Source of the DNA: Gammaproteobacteria bacterium
Lineage (GTDB): Bacteria; Pseudomonadota; Gammaproteobacteria; Arenicellales; Arenicellaceae
Direction of reading: 5' to 3'
DNA: 18,414 bases
Assembly (NCBI GenBank): GCA_003485905.1
Contig: DNHK01000009.1
Location: forward strand, 1-18,414
Every line of letters starts with the position of its first letter. Within the stretch, counting starts at the first letter, position 1. The notes below the pieces were generated by a model. That model had not been told where the DNA came from and searched no databases. It saw nothing but the letters and a program-made list of their open reading frames with translations. Both the position numbers and the translations under genes were made by a program. Below, one piece after another: positions 1-7,138 of this stretch.

Positions 1-270
1 CACTATTGTTGTTTGCTTTAACAACAGAAGCAGTTTTTGCGGTGCCAGATTTAGACCCAGCATAAACAGCAAAAACATTATTCCTATCTCAGCAATATCT
101 GCTAACAAAGCAGTATCATCTACCCATGCCAAGCCCCACGGCCCAAGAGACATTCCTAAAATTATATAGCTGATGATAAGGGCCTGTCGGGCCCACAATG
201 CCAGCGTGGCCGTGATGGCACACCCAACGAATATCAAGAACAATGAATAAATTATGCTCTGGGTCTCCAT
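1..270 (-). CDS. CPA2-family cation:proton antiporter, N-terminal part (cut by window edge)
   Basis: Only the first 90 codons are inside the window; the reading frame is open through base 1. The ATG at 268-270 starts a very hydrophobic protein with three apparent membrane helices: residues about 5-27, 29-47 and 55-78. The segment GMSLGPWGLAW followed by DIAEIGIMFLLFMLGLNL is the signature of the Kef/CPA2 monovalent cation:proton antiporter fold, in which a 'GxxLGPxGL' turn and a 'FLLFxxGL' helix open the protein. It would exchange K+ or Na+ for H+ across the inner membrane. A TAGGAG sits almost against the ATG, closer than usual for a ribosome site, and no other upstream start exists before an in-frame TAA. 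It lies 74 bases downstream of the thioredoxin-like gene on the same strand, so it is probably the last visible member of that operon. Subtype (KefB, KefC, GerN-like) cannot be decided from this fragment. Confidence 0.8.
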   Translation of the reverse strand, partial: METQSIIYSLFLIFVGCAITATLALWARQALIISYIILGMSLGPWGLAWVDDTALLADIAEIGIMFLLFMLGLNLAPQKLLLLLKQTTIV

Positions 271-344
271 GCTCCTACCGTAACATTACGCAAAGCTCTG
301 GACTAATAGTTGAACCAAAACGACAACTATTTGATCGCAGCTAA

Positions 345-929
345 TCAATCTTTGTTGAGTTCATTTTCAGGTAGCCACTTTATGCTACAGCCTATACTAG
401 CAACCTGATGTTTGTTGACATCCCGCCCCGCTAGCACTGCATCGCAGGCTGCCCGGATATCTACTCCGCTTGAAGGAATATTATTACCAGGACGAGTATC
501 GTCAAACTGGCCACGATAGACCAATTCCATATTCTTATCGAATAAGTAGAAATCGGGAGTGCAAGCCGCGTGATAGGCGCGCGCGACGGATTGGTCCTCG
601 TCATATAAATACGGCATAGCAAAATTATACTGTTCCGCAAATCGTGTCATATTATCAGTGCTATCAGCTGGATAGCGACTTACGTCGTTGGCGTTAATAG
701 CCGCAAGCCCAATACCGCTGTTGCTGTAGTCTCTAGAAAACTCACCCAGCGCATCCGCTATCGCGAGTACATAGGGACAATGGTTACAAATAAACGCAAG
801 CACCATGCCTTTGCTGCCCGCTAATTGTGCAGTCGAGACTTTACCCGTACCGAACTTATGGGCGTTGTCTAATTCAAAATACGATGCTTTTGTCCCGAGG
901 GCCAACATACTTGATGGTGTTTCAGCCAT
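345..929 (-). CDS. thioredoxin-like (AhpC/TSA-type) family protein with CNHC motif
   Basis: This 194-residue protein has the thioredoxin/peroxiredoxin fold of the PRX-like family found widely in proteobacteria as 'thioredoxin family protein'. Visible landmarks are the redox motif C48-N-H-C51 followed by PYV, the cis-proline region A-C123-T-P125 before DFYLFD, and a third conserved cysteine near the C-terminus in SIGCSIKW (C181). No signal peptide is seen, so it is likely cytosolic. The family is presumed to act in thiol redox reactions but its substrate is not established. The ATG at 927-929 has AAGGGTG seven bases upstream. The gene starts 12 bases after the Nudix gene ends, so the two are almost certainly co-transcribed, and the antiporter gene follows. 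The family assignment is firm; a specific role is not. Confidence 0.88.
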   Translation of the reverse strand: MAETPSSMLALGTKASYFELDNAHKFGTGKVSTAQLAGSKGMVLAFICNHCPYVLAIADALGEFSRDYSNSGIGLAAINANDVSRYPADSTDNMTRFAEQYNFAMPYLYDEDQSVARAYHAACTPDFYLFDKNMELVYRGQFDDTRPGNNIPSSGVDIRAACDAVLAGRDVNKHQVASIGCSIKWLPENELNKD

Positions 930-941
930 TGTATAACACCC

Positions 942-1514
942 TTAGACTTCGCCAGCGGCTTTCCAAAAAGCTTCCATTACGCGATAGCTTAACCCCCAAA
1001 ATATGTGCTGATCGCTATCACTCAGGCGAACTGCGGGCATTAAGGAATTAGACATTCTAGGATGCTGAAAATCCGCGGAATAAGAAGGGTCGGTAAATCG
1101 GCTCAGTGGGACCCAAAGAGCCTCTGCTACTTCTTCATTCAAATCCAACAACACAGGTGACGGCACTAGGTAAACAAACGCCGACAGTACGACACTTGGA
1201 ATGTCAGGCACCCGCGCAACAGTGTCATCCAAACGCCCAACATATGCACTTTTACTCAAAGTAAATCCTACTTCTTCAAGCACTTCTCTTTCCGCGGCTG
1301 ATCGGGCATCTTTATCTGTGCTATCAATTTTCCCCCCCGGGAAAGCCATCTGACCCGACCATGGGTCTCCCTCACGAGTTGCGCGCTTGATTACCAACAG
1401 CTCAAGCGCTGAACGTGTTTGCTGAAATATTAGCGCCACAGATGCGTATCGCGCTCCATCTAACGACCCTAGTGTGGCCGGATACTCTAAAATTGGTTGT
1501 AGAACGTGCTCCAA
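942..1514 (-). CDS. Nudix hydrolase, probable CoA pyrophosphatase (NudL-like)
   Basis: This 190-residue protein carries the CoA-type Nudix arrangement. A LLVIKR...GQMAFPGG stretch (residues about 39-61) leads into the Nudix box ending REVLEEVGF (76-84), with the metal-binding glutamates E77, E80 and E81. Spacing from the second Gly to REV is one residue longer than the general Nudix consensus, as in E. coli NudL, and a later DQHIFWGLS segment matches NudL's FVWGMT. NudL-type enzymes cleave CoA and its thioesters to phosphopantetheine derivatives and 3',5'-ADP; that activity here is inferred by similarity. The start is a TTG at 1512-1514, chosen because AAAAGGA (1522-1528) lies seven bases upstream and the next in-frame Met falls inside the catalytic motif. 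It sits 28 bases after the large membrane protein gene and 12 bases before the thioredoxin-like gene in one operon. Confidence 0.85.
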   Translation of the reverse strand: MEHVLQPILEYPATLGSLDGARYASVALIFQQTRSALELLVIKRATREGDPWSGQMAFPGGKIDSTDKDARSAAEREVLEEVGFTLSKSAYVGRLDDTVARVPDIPSVVLSAFVYLVPSPVLLDLNEEVAEALWVPLSRFTDPSYSADFQHPRMSNSLMPAVRLSDSDQHIFWGLSYRVMEAFWKAAGEV

Positions 1515-1542
1515 AGATTGTTCCTTTTATCTAAGACTATAA

Positions 1543-4308
1543 CTAAGTCTGTCGAATTCGTGCAAACATCCATAGCGCGATAAGGTAAATAGTAAAACCT
1601 ATGGCTAAGACAAACTTGAAGCCCATTATAAAAGATAAAGTAACCGACAAAAACCCGCCAAATACCGTGAAAAACCCGTTCATCCCCCACGCCCACGGTA
1701 TACCTTTGGGTTCAATTCGACCTAATCTACTCACAGCCATTGGCAATGGCATTCCCATCACAAAACCTAGTGGTAAAAGCATTAGAGTTGCCACCAATAT
1801 TCTGATGCCCATTGAAGACCCTAGAAACAGATTAAACAAACTTCCGCTAAAAGTGGTTAGTAACGCACCATACACAACAATGCTTAAAAATACCCAGTAC
1901 CAACGGCCAGCCTCATCTACACGCAATTTTTTTGTTAGTAAGCTGCCAGTACCCGCAGATACCAGTAGCGCAAATATCACTGTCGCATAGGTGTGTATAG
2001 GATAACCAATCAGCTTCTTGAACAGTTGAACAAAGACTAGTTCCACCATAATAAAACCAGCACCCAAGCAGGAGAAAAATATTAAATAGCTGGCCATCGA
2101 TGGCCATCGAGCCCGACCATGATGAGAGAAAAACAATGGTAGAAATATAAAAATTGCTGAAAAAATAACAGAAACGGCACCGACGATATATAAGCTGAGC
2201 CATTCAGCAGATAACACATCGCGCAACTGGTCATTTAAAAAACTAGCTGTCCCACCATCCATCAATCTGCTGCTAGCAACCGAAACGGGCTCGAATTTAT
2301 CCCGGATCATTGCGAAATAAGGATTGTTGTCGGATACCGGATTCAACTTATATTCCAAACCAGAAATAGCCTGCGTTGGAAAAGGTGAATCAAGCAATTC
2401 ACTCGGTATCAAATTGTTCTCTAAATTAATTGGGTCAAACGCCAACACAAACGGCGCCGGCGTGCCTCGCATATCAATATAGGGTGCTTCGGCGCGGTCT
2501 AGCCACAATGCAAATCGGTTTTCTTCTCCTTGATTGGTCGAAGATATCTCTATCTCCAACCGTTCTCCTCGGTTTGTTTCAATTGGGTTCGTTAGAAACA
2601 TAGTGATCGGGCCATTATCAGTAACATCCCGACCGCTAATGGTAAACGACTCGACCAAGCTTCCATCGCGACTAAGCCTAACTATCACATCGTGCTCTAA
2701 ACTAGATTGGCCGTAGGTTCCCAACCAAAAGGTGAAATTGTCCAAGCGCTCTTGATTAACAACGAATTCGCCGTGATACGGTGTGCTCGATGCTATGGGG
2801 TCAGAAGGAATATTATCACCCGGTATGCCGCCGCCCAAAAAAGTAGCGTCGCGAATCATGTACTGTCGAGCCTCTTCAACTTCCCCAGGAAGCCATGGTT
2901 GCATTTTAATTAGTGTGGTTGGCAACGTGTCGGTCCGCCAACGTTCCAACACGACCACATGCCGAGAAAATTTTTCACGCCCCATTTGACGCCACGCCTC
3001 AGCGGCAGTAGTAAGCATCCTCGGATAAACATGGTGATTGATCTGCATAATTCCATCGTCAGCTAAATGAGAGAAATACTCCTTATAAGCTTCAACGGTC
3101 TGTAAATATGCAGCAGCTACAGCACCGGAACCATCCGCCATGCTTGAACTAGTGTGATTACTAAACATTTGCATCACGTCATACTTTTTGTCACTCCCTC
3201 GCAAAAAGGTTCTTCCTTCACCAACCCTATAATTAACTGTCGGGTGATTGAATATCTTGCCCCCATAATCAGAATATATGGTACTCGCTGCTTCGACCAT
3301 TTCACCAACTAATTCAATCGCATCTACATGCCTCGCTTTAAATACTACCGCGGCCTTGGTCTCCCCGCCCGCCGCCGCGCCAATAACCAGCACGTCTGGC
3401 TCGGTTCCACGGCGTAAGTAATGCACCAATGAATTCATTCCAAAATAGAATGTGTCAGGGTTGTTAGCAATTTCCTGATCATAAACAGTATAGTCGCCAT
3501 CAAACTCTATTAACCAAGACCCCTGCTGACCTCCGTCCAGTGCAAAATTCAGTGCAGTTGGATTCGCCCTAAATACCTCAACTTTAGATACAGGATCCCA
3601 GCGGACAAAGTCTCGCAATCCCTGCTCCGTCCAATCATCCACATTTCGCTTATTGGCATGCCCTCGATACTCAATGTAGTCGTCTCGGGTAGACGGAAAT
3701 ACAATCAATCCCAGCGCAACGACCGCCATCAAAACCATTGATAACGTACGGTTACTAAACATAACAGCAGCAATCAAAGTAATACCCGCCACTACAAACT
3801 GAATACCGCCAGGCCCATATGGTGTAAGGAGTGGCACAACGATCAGGCAGCCCAACCCCGCGCCAATCAAGTCAAAGAAGTAAAGAGAGTGAACCTGCTC
3901 GCTGTAATGCGTCAATATCAATGACAGCAACAACCCAGCAATAAAAAACGGTAATACCAGCACAAGATACAGACCAACCCAAGCTAAGACTTGTTGTATT
4001 AATGTACCGTTTCCATTTAAATCAAAAGGCAACCAATCAATTGCTGGCTTTAAAATTAAAGTAGTTATGCAAAACGCTATAAGTAGTTTTGGCATTAAAG
4101 CTAGTACTTTTTCTTCACTCTCAACTGGAAAGAGATACAAGTAGATTCCACCTAAACCAAGTGCAAACACAGCAGCGGTTATCACTGCATACCCCATATT
4201 GGGCGTAAGAATTACGTCAAACACTCGAACAAGGCTCAACTCTAGAACCAGTGTTGCTAACGCGATTAGGAAGATACCGACCCTAAGCCGGGTATTGGAA
4301 ACGAGCAT
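1543..4308 (-). CDS. large polytopic membrane protein with spermidine synthase-like methyltransferase fold and embedded beta-sandwich
   Basis: This 921-residue protein has about seven membrane helices at the N-terminus (residues 8-205), a large soluble part (206-700) and about seven more helices at the C-terminus (704-916). The two membrane halves resemble each other: ELSLVRVF...YAVITAAVFALGLG near 24-52 and ELVFVQLF...YATVIFALLVSAGTG near 756-788. Residues 305-430 form a Rossmann fold like spermidine synthase, with motif I DVLVIGAAAGGE, the acidic end of beta-2 at E332, and KYDVMQM near 375-381. The aminopropyltransferase motif D-S-T-D-P is replaced by F-S-N-H-T (382-386), so polyamine synthesis is unlikely. 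Residues about 510-605 look like a beta-sandwich inserted before a DNNPYF motif (660-665). It resembles fused MFS/spermidine-synthase proteins, whose substrate is unknown. It heads the minus-strand operon; no clear ribosome site precedes the ATG. Confidence 0.8.
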   Translation of the reverse strand: MLVSNTRLRVGIFLIALATLVLELSLVRVFDVILTPNMGYAVITAAVFALGLGGIYLYLFPVESEEKVLALMPKLLIAFCITTLILKPAIDWLPFDLNGNGTLIQQVLAWVGLYLVLVLPFFIAGLLLSLILTHYSEQVHSLYFFDLIGAGLGCLIVVPLLTPYGPGGIQFVVAGITLIAAVMFSNRTLSMVLMAVVALGLIVFPSTRDDYIEYRGHANKRNVDDWTEQGLRDFVRWDPVSKVEVFRANPTALNFALDGGQQGSWLIEFDGDYTVYDQEIANNPDTFYFGMNSLVHYLRRGTEPDVLVIGAAAGGETKAAVVFKARHVDAIELVGEMVEAASTIYSDYGGKIFNHPTVNYRVGEGRTFLRGSDKKYDVMQMFSNHTSSSMADGSGAVAAAYLQTVEAYKEYFSHLADDGIMQINHHVYPRMLTTAAEAWRQMGREKFSRHVVVLERWRTDTLPTTLIKMQPWLPGEVEEARQYMIRDATFLGGGIPGDNIPSDPIASSTPYHGEFVVNQERLDNFTFWLGTYGQSSLEHDVIVRLSRDGSLVESFTISGRDVTDNGPITMFLTNPIETNRGERLEIEISSTNQGEENRFALWLDRAEAPYIDMRGTPAPFVLAFDPINLENNLIPSELLDSPFPTQAISGLEYKLNPVSDNNPYFAMIRDKFEPVSVASSRLMDGGTASFLNDQLRDVLSAEWLSLYIVGAVSVIFSAIFIFLPLFFSHHGRARWPSMASYLIFFSCLGAGFIMVELVFVQLFKKLIGYPIHTYATVIFALLVSAGTGSLLTKKLRVDEAGRWYWVFLSIVVYGALLTTFSGSLFNLFLGSSMGIRILVATLMLLPLGFVMGMPLPMAVSRLGRIEPKGIPWAWGMNGFFTVFGGFLSVTLSFIMGFKFVLAIGFTIYLIALWMFARIRQT

Positions 4309-4492
4309 AGAACGATTAGTTGTGGTTAGATGGTGATTAGTGGTGTATGGGCAAATTCAATCGTATTGAGACCTAAAGCCGCTATATATCCGCTAGCTTC
4401 AAATTCGGCTGGATTATAAACCGATTGACCCTAAGAGCCTACCGCAATTCGGATCTCTACTTGCTACAATAATTACTCAAAAAAATTACCTT

Positions 4493-4496
4493 GGAG
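4493..4496 (+). promoter_or_regulatory. ribosome binding site deciding the hslR start
   Basis: GGAG at 4493-4496 lies six bases before the TTG at 4503 and overlaps the only upstream candidate start, TTG 4491, which has no such site. It therefore favours translation from 4503. Confidence 0.6.
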
Positions 4497-4502
4497 TACG
4501 TA

Positions 4503-4895
4503 TTGCTATCTTCACACCATTCTGTTCGGCTGGATAAATGGCTTTGGGCAGCAAGATTTTATAAAACCCGCCGATTAGCCGTTGATGCAATCCAGAAAGG
4601 AAAGGTTAAGATTAATGGAGAAAAGTCGAAACCTGCCCGAATGATAAAACCAGAGGATTTGCTTTCTATTAGCCAGGGACCTCACCATATTGATCTGACA
4701 GTAACGGGGATGGCTGATAAGCGCGGCCCTGCTAGGGTCGCACAAACGCTTTATCAAGAAACTTTAGAAAGCAAAATTAGAGGACAAAAGCTTTCACTTC
4801 AGCTTAAAACCGCGGCACAACAAGTGATCTTTGACCAGAAGAAACCAGATCAACGTAATAGAGGACTTTCTCGCAAAGCTAAGCGAGGTGATTAA
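4503..4895 (+). CDS. hslR: ribosome-associated heat shock protein Hsp15 (S4 domain RNA-binding protein)
   Basis: This protein of about 130 residues matches Hsp15 along its length. Hsp15 binds free 50S subunits carrying a nascent chain with its tRNA and helps recycle stalled ribosomes. The S4 RNA-binding domain covers residues about 8-70 and opens with VRLDKWLWAARFYKTR, nearly identical to the E. coli protein, followed by KVKINGEKSKP. The middle RGPARVAQTLYQETLES matches the family's R-P-A-x-x-A-x-x-L-Y-E-E-T segment, and the tail is basic (NRGLSRKAKRGD). I place the start at TTG 4503 instead of TTG 4491 because GGAG lies six bases upstream of it. It meets thrH tail to tail with three bases between the stops. 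I found no convincing heat-shock (sigma-32) promoter in the 180 bases upstream. Confidence 0.93.
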   Translation: MLSSHHSVRLDKWLWAARFYKTRRLAVDAIQKGKVKINGEKSKPARMIKPEDLLSISQGPHHIDLTVTGMADKRGPARVAQTLYQETLESKIRGQKLSLQLKTAAQQVIFDQKKPDQRNRGLSRKAKRGD

Positions 4896-4898
4896 AAA

Positions 4899-5507
4899 CT
4901 AAAACGTAGAGATAACCTTGTCTATTTCCGCTCGTAAGGAATCATAATCTAATGCCACCGGGAATTGCGGGAACTCTCGGATCACATTGTCCGGTGGGCA
5001 AAACAATATGCCACCCTCAGCCTCACTCAACATACTCGTATCATTGTACGAGTCGCCAGCAGCAACAACCTTTAAATTTAGTCCATGCAATGCCTGCACA
5101 GCTTTACGTTTCTGATCCTGCTGGCGAAGCTTGTAATTCTCAATAACGCCACCATCGCCTATCATTAATTCATGGCATAGGATGGTTGGCCAATCAAGCT
5201 GCTTCATTAATGGTGTTGCAAATTGATCAAAAGTATCTGAAAGAATTATTAGTTGATGTTCCGCTCTCAAATCATCCAGAAATTTCTTTGCTCCGGGTAA
5301 AGGCTCAAGACCGGAAATTACACTCTGAATATCCTGTATTCTAAGGCCGTGCTTTTCCACTAGCGCCAAACGATAAATCATTAACTCATCGTAGTCAGGA
5401 ATATCCCGCGTGGTCTTTTTTAGCTCTTCAACGCCCACTCGCTCTGCCACGTTGATCCATACTTCCGGAACCAACACACCTTCCAAATCAAGACAAACAA
5501 CATGCAT
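4899..5507 (-). CDS. thrH: phosphoserine phosphatase / homoserine phosphotransferase ThrH
   Basis: This 202-residue HAD-superfamily enzyme is close over its whole length to Pseudomonas ThrH (205 residues), which dephosphorylates phosphoserine and can transfer the phosphate to homoserine, linking serine and threonine metabolism. HAD motif I is CLDLEGVLVPE with nucleophile D7 and E9; motif II is ILSDTF (S90, D91, T92); motif III lysine is in QKRKAV (133-135); motif IV is AGDSYND (150-156). The signatures TTRDIPDYD (32-40) and NVIREFPQFP (174-183) are diagnostic for ThrH against ordinary SerB. The ATG at 5505-5507 has AGAGG nine bases upstream. It is divergent from hemW across a 211-base gap in which I could not assign promoters with confidence. 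It is cytosolic and stands alone on its strand. Confidence 0.94.
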   Translation of the reverse strand: MHVVCLDLEGVLVPEVWINVAERVGVEELKKTTRDIPDYDELMIYRLALVEKHGLRIQDIQSVISGLEPLPGAKKFLDDLRAEHQLIILSDTFDQFATPLMKQLDWPTILCHELMIGDGGVIENYKLRQQDQKRKAVQALHGLNLKVVAAGDSYNDTSMLSEAEGGILFCPPDNVIREFPQFPVALDYDSLRAEIDKVISTF

Positions 5508-5718
5508 TTATACGTACCTCTTCTCGTTCCAAAGTATTCTCATCTGTAACTTCAATAAAACTAAATAATGATGAATTTAAATCGGGCGCAAAGGTACTGT
5601 TTTGTGCATAAAGGTGCAATAGTAAAGATAAATTTGTACAGAAGAATGGTCCGGCCTAGCGTGTTTGGCGAATTAAACGCACAATCAACTAAAAGAATCC
5701 GTTGAAAATGAAAAAATT

Positions 5719-6870
5719 GTGAATCCCATAGCGCCGCTCTCGCTTTACATCCACCTACCGTGGTGCACACGAAAATGTCCGTATTGTGATTTCAACTCTC
5801 ACGAATTGAGCGGTGCGGTAGACGAGGACACATACGTGGTCGCCTTACTTGATGATCTGCAACAAGATCTCAAACTCGTTGACGGACGAGAGCTTCAAAC
5901 CATATTTATTGGCGGCGGAACTCCTTCACTGTTTTCTGGCAATGCTATCGCCAAATTACTTGATGGTGTGGCTAGGCGCTCGAATTTCGCTCACAATATT
6001 GAAATCACCATGGAAGCCAACCCAGGTAGCAGCGAACTAGAAAAATTTTCTGCGTTCCGAGCAGCAGGCGTTAACCGCCTTTCTATTGGTGTGCAAAGTT
6101 TTAGTCCAAAGCACCTTAGCTCTCTCGGTCGAGTGCACAGTAGCAATGAAGCCTTGAGCGCAGCAAATGCTGCACAACAAGCCGGTTATGAACGAATCAA
6201 CCTAGACATTATGTATGCTTTACCTGGCCAAACGCCCGCAAACGCCCGCGAAGATATTGCGCAAGCCATCGAGCTAGACCCTGAACACCTTTCTTGCTAT
6301 CAGCTAACGATCGAACCAAATACACTGTTTCACAAACAACCCCCAGCCCTTCCAAACGACGAACTTGGCTGGGAAATTCAGGAGATTGTTCACGAATCGC
6401 TAAGGAGTGCAAACTATCAGCAGTACGAAGTTTCAGCTTGGTCTAAAACAAATGCAGAATGTCGACACAATCTAAACTATTGGCAATTCGGAGATTATCT
6501 GGGCATTGGTGCTGGCGCACACGGCAAGATTAGCCAGCCTGACGGCTCCATCATTCGTTATTGGAAACAGAAACAGCCAAAGCGCTACTTAAAATCCGCC
6601 CAAGACAGCAGCCGCTTTGGCGATCACAAAACCGTTTCCGATAAAGAACTCGGTTTTGAATTTTTGCTAAATGCATTACGCCTAAGAGAAGGCTTTACCA
6701 AAGGTCTTTTTGAGCAAAGAACTGGCCTTTCGATTAATTCTTTACAGCCAATGTTAAGTGAACATATTGAAAAAGCTTGGCTATATGAATCAAACGCAAA
6801 AATTAAATGTTCCGAGACTGGTTATCGATTTTTAGATCAGCTACTAACCGATTACTTGCCGCCGGTCTGA
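5719..6870 (+). CDS. hemW: radical SAM family haem chaperone HemW
   Basis: This 383-residue protein is a radical SAM protein matching E. coli HemW (378 residues), formerly called HemN-like. It binds haem and is thought to deliver it to membrane respiratory enzymes. The [4Fe-4S] motif is C16-T-R-K-C20-P-Y-C23, with YIHLPW before it. GGGTPS (65-70), ITMEANPG, RLSIGVQSF and CRHNLNYW...YLGIGAGAHG all match the HemW pattern, and the CxxxCxYC motif is intact. It lacks the extra N-terminal region of true coproporphyrinogen III dehydrogenase (HemN), so HemW is the better name. The start is GTG at 5719; there is no strong ribosome site, and an ATG at 5708 is out of frame. An ATG-started family alignment agrees with this position, with four to five residues before LSLYIHLPW. 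It converges on slyX. Confidence 0.94.
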   Translation: MNPIAPLSLYIHLPWCTRKCPYCDFNSHELSGAVDEDTYVVALLDDLQQDLKLVDGRELQTIFIGGGTPSLFSGNAIAKLLDGVARRSNFAHNIEITMEANPGSSELEKFSAFRAAGVNRLSIGVQSFSPKHLSSLGRVHSSNEALSAANAAQQAGYERINLDIMYALPGQTPANAREDIAQAIELDPEHLSCYQLTIEPNTLFHKQPPALPNDELGWEIQEIVHESLRSANYQQYEVSAWSKTNAECRHNLNYWQFGDYLGIGAGAHGKISQPDGSIIRYWKQKQPKRYLKSAQDSSRFGDHKTVSDKELGFEFLLNALRLREGFTKGLFEQRTGLSINSLQPMLSEHIEKAWLYESNAKIKCSETGYRFLDQLLTDYLPPV

Positions 6871-6913
6871 CCTATTCACTTACCTCCTTTACCCATCTCA
6901 AATCTACGCCTCC

Positions 6914-7138
6914 CTAATAATGCGGTGGTTTCTCATCCAAAACGGCCTCTGCCTCGGATTGCAATGCGCTTATCTGACGATACTTTTCTTTCAATAGTTC
7001 ATTAACGTTTCGCATTTCAATTAACTCACGCTGCTGACTAGCTAGTGCATCATTGAGTTGCTCCACATTATCTTCAAGAAACGCGAGCTTTTCCTGAAGC
7101 CGTGCAAATACTTCAGCCTCGCGGTCTGACTTAGACAC
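6914..7138 (-). CDS. slyX: SlyX-like coiled-coil protein
   Basis: This 74-residue protein is almost entirely one amphipathic coiled coil (residues about 8-65, for example RLQEKLAFLEDNVEQLNDAL) and ends in the family's characteristic KPPHY. SlyX is a small conserved proteobacterial protein of unknown molecular function, named for its position beside slyD in enterics. The start is GTG at 7136-7138, which lies inside the end of the upstream phosphofructokinase gene: the two frames overlap by 8 bases, so translation is probably coupled. No clear ribosome site precedes the GTG, which fits coupling. It is usually found beside other genes, so co-occurrence with pfp may have no functional meaning. 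It stops with TAG, and a 43-base gap without a terminator separates it from the convergent hemW. Confidence 0.88.
   Translation of the reverse strand: MSKSDREAEVFARLQEKLAFLEDNVEQLNDALASQQRELIEMRNVNELLKEKYRQISALQSEAEAVLDEKPPHY

Noticed and set aside
1601..1990. Plus-strand open frame of 129 codons opposite the membrane protein gene
   Set aside because: It is antisense to conserved membrane helices, has no family resemblance and no ribosome site; a shadow frame. The same applies to other antisense frames opposite pfp, ubiJ, ubiB and sufB.
2091..2110. Perfect 10-bp tandem repeat TGGCCATCGA inside the large membrane protein gene
   Set aside because: A 10-base duplication would shift the frame, yet the frame reads through into well-conserved helices on both sides, so it is chance or ancient and has no visible role.
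4309..4490. Search for a sigma-32 promoter of hslR and a promoter for the divergent membrane protein gene
   Set aside because: A TACAAT at 4465-4470 and a minus-strand TATAAT at 4413-4418 are seen, but neither has a -35 at proper spacing and no heat-shock type pair is present.
6231..6250. Near-perfect 10-bp tandem repeat AACGCCCGC(A/G) in hemW
   Set aside because: The encoded segment has the same length as in E. coli HemW, so there is no insertion; coincidence.
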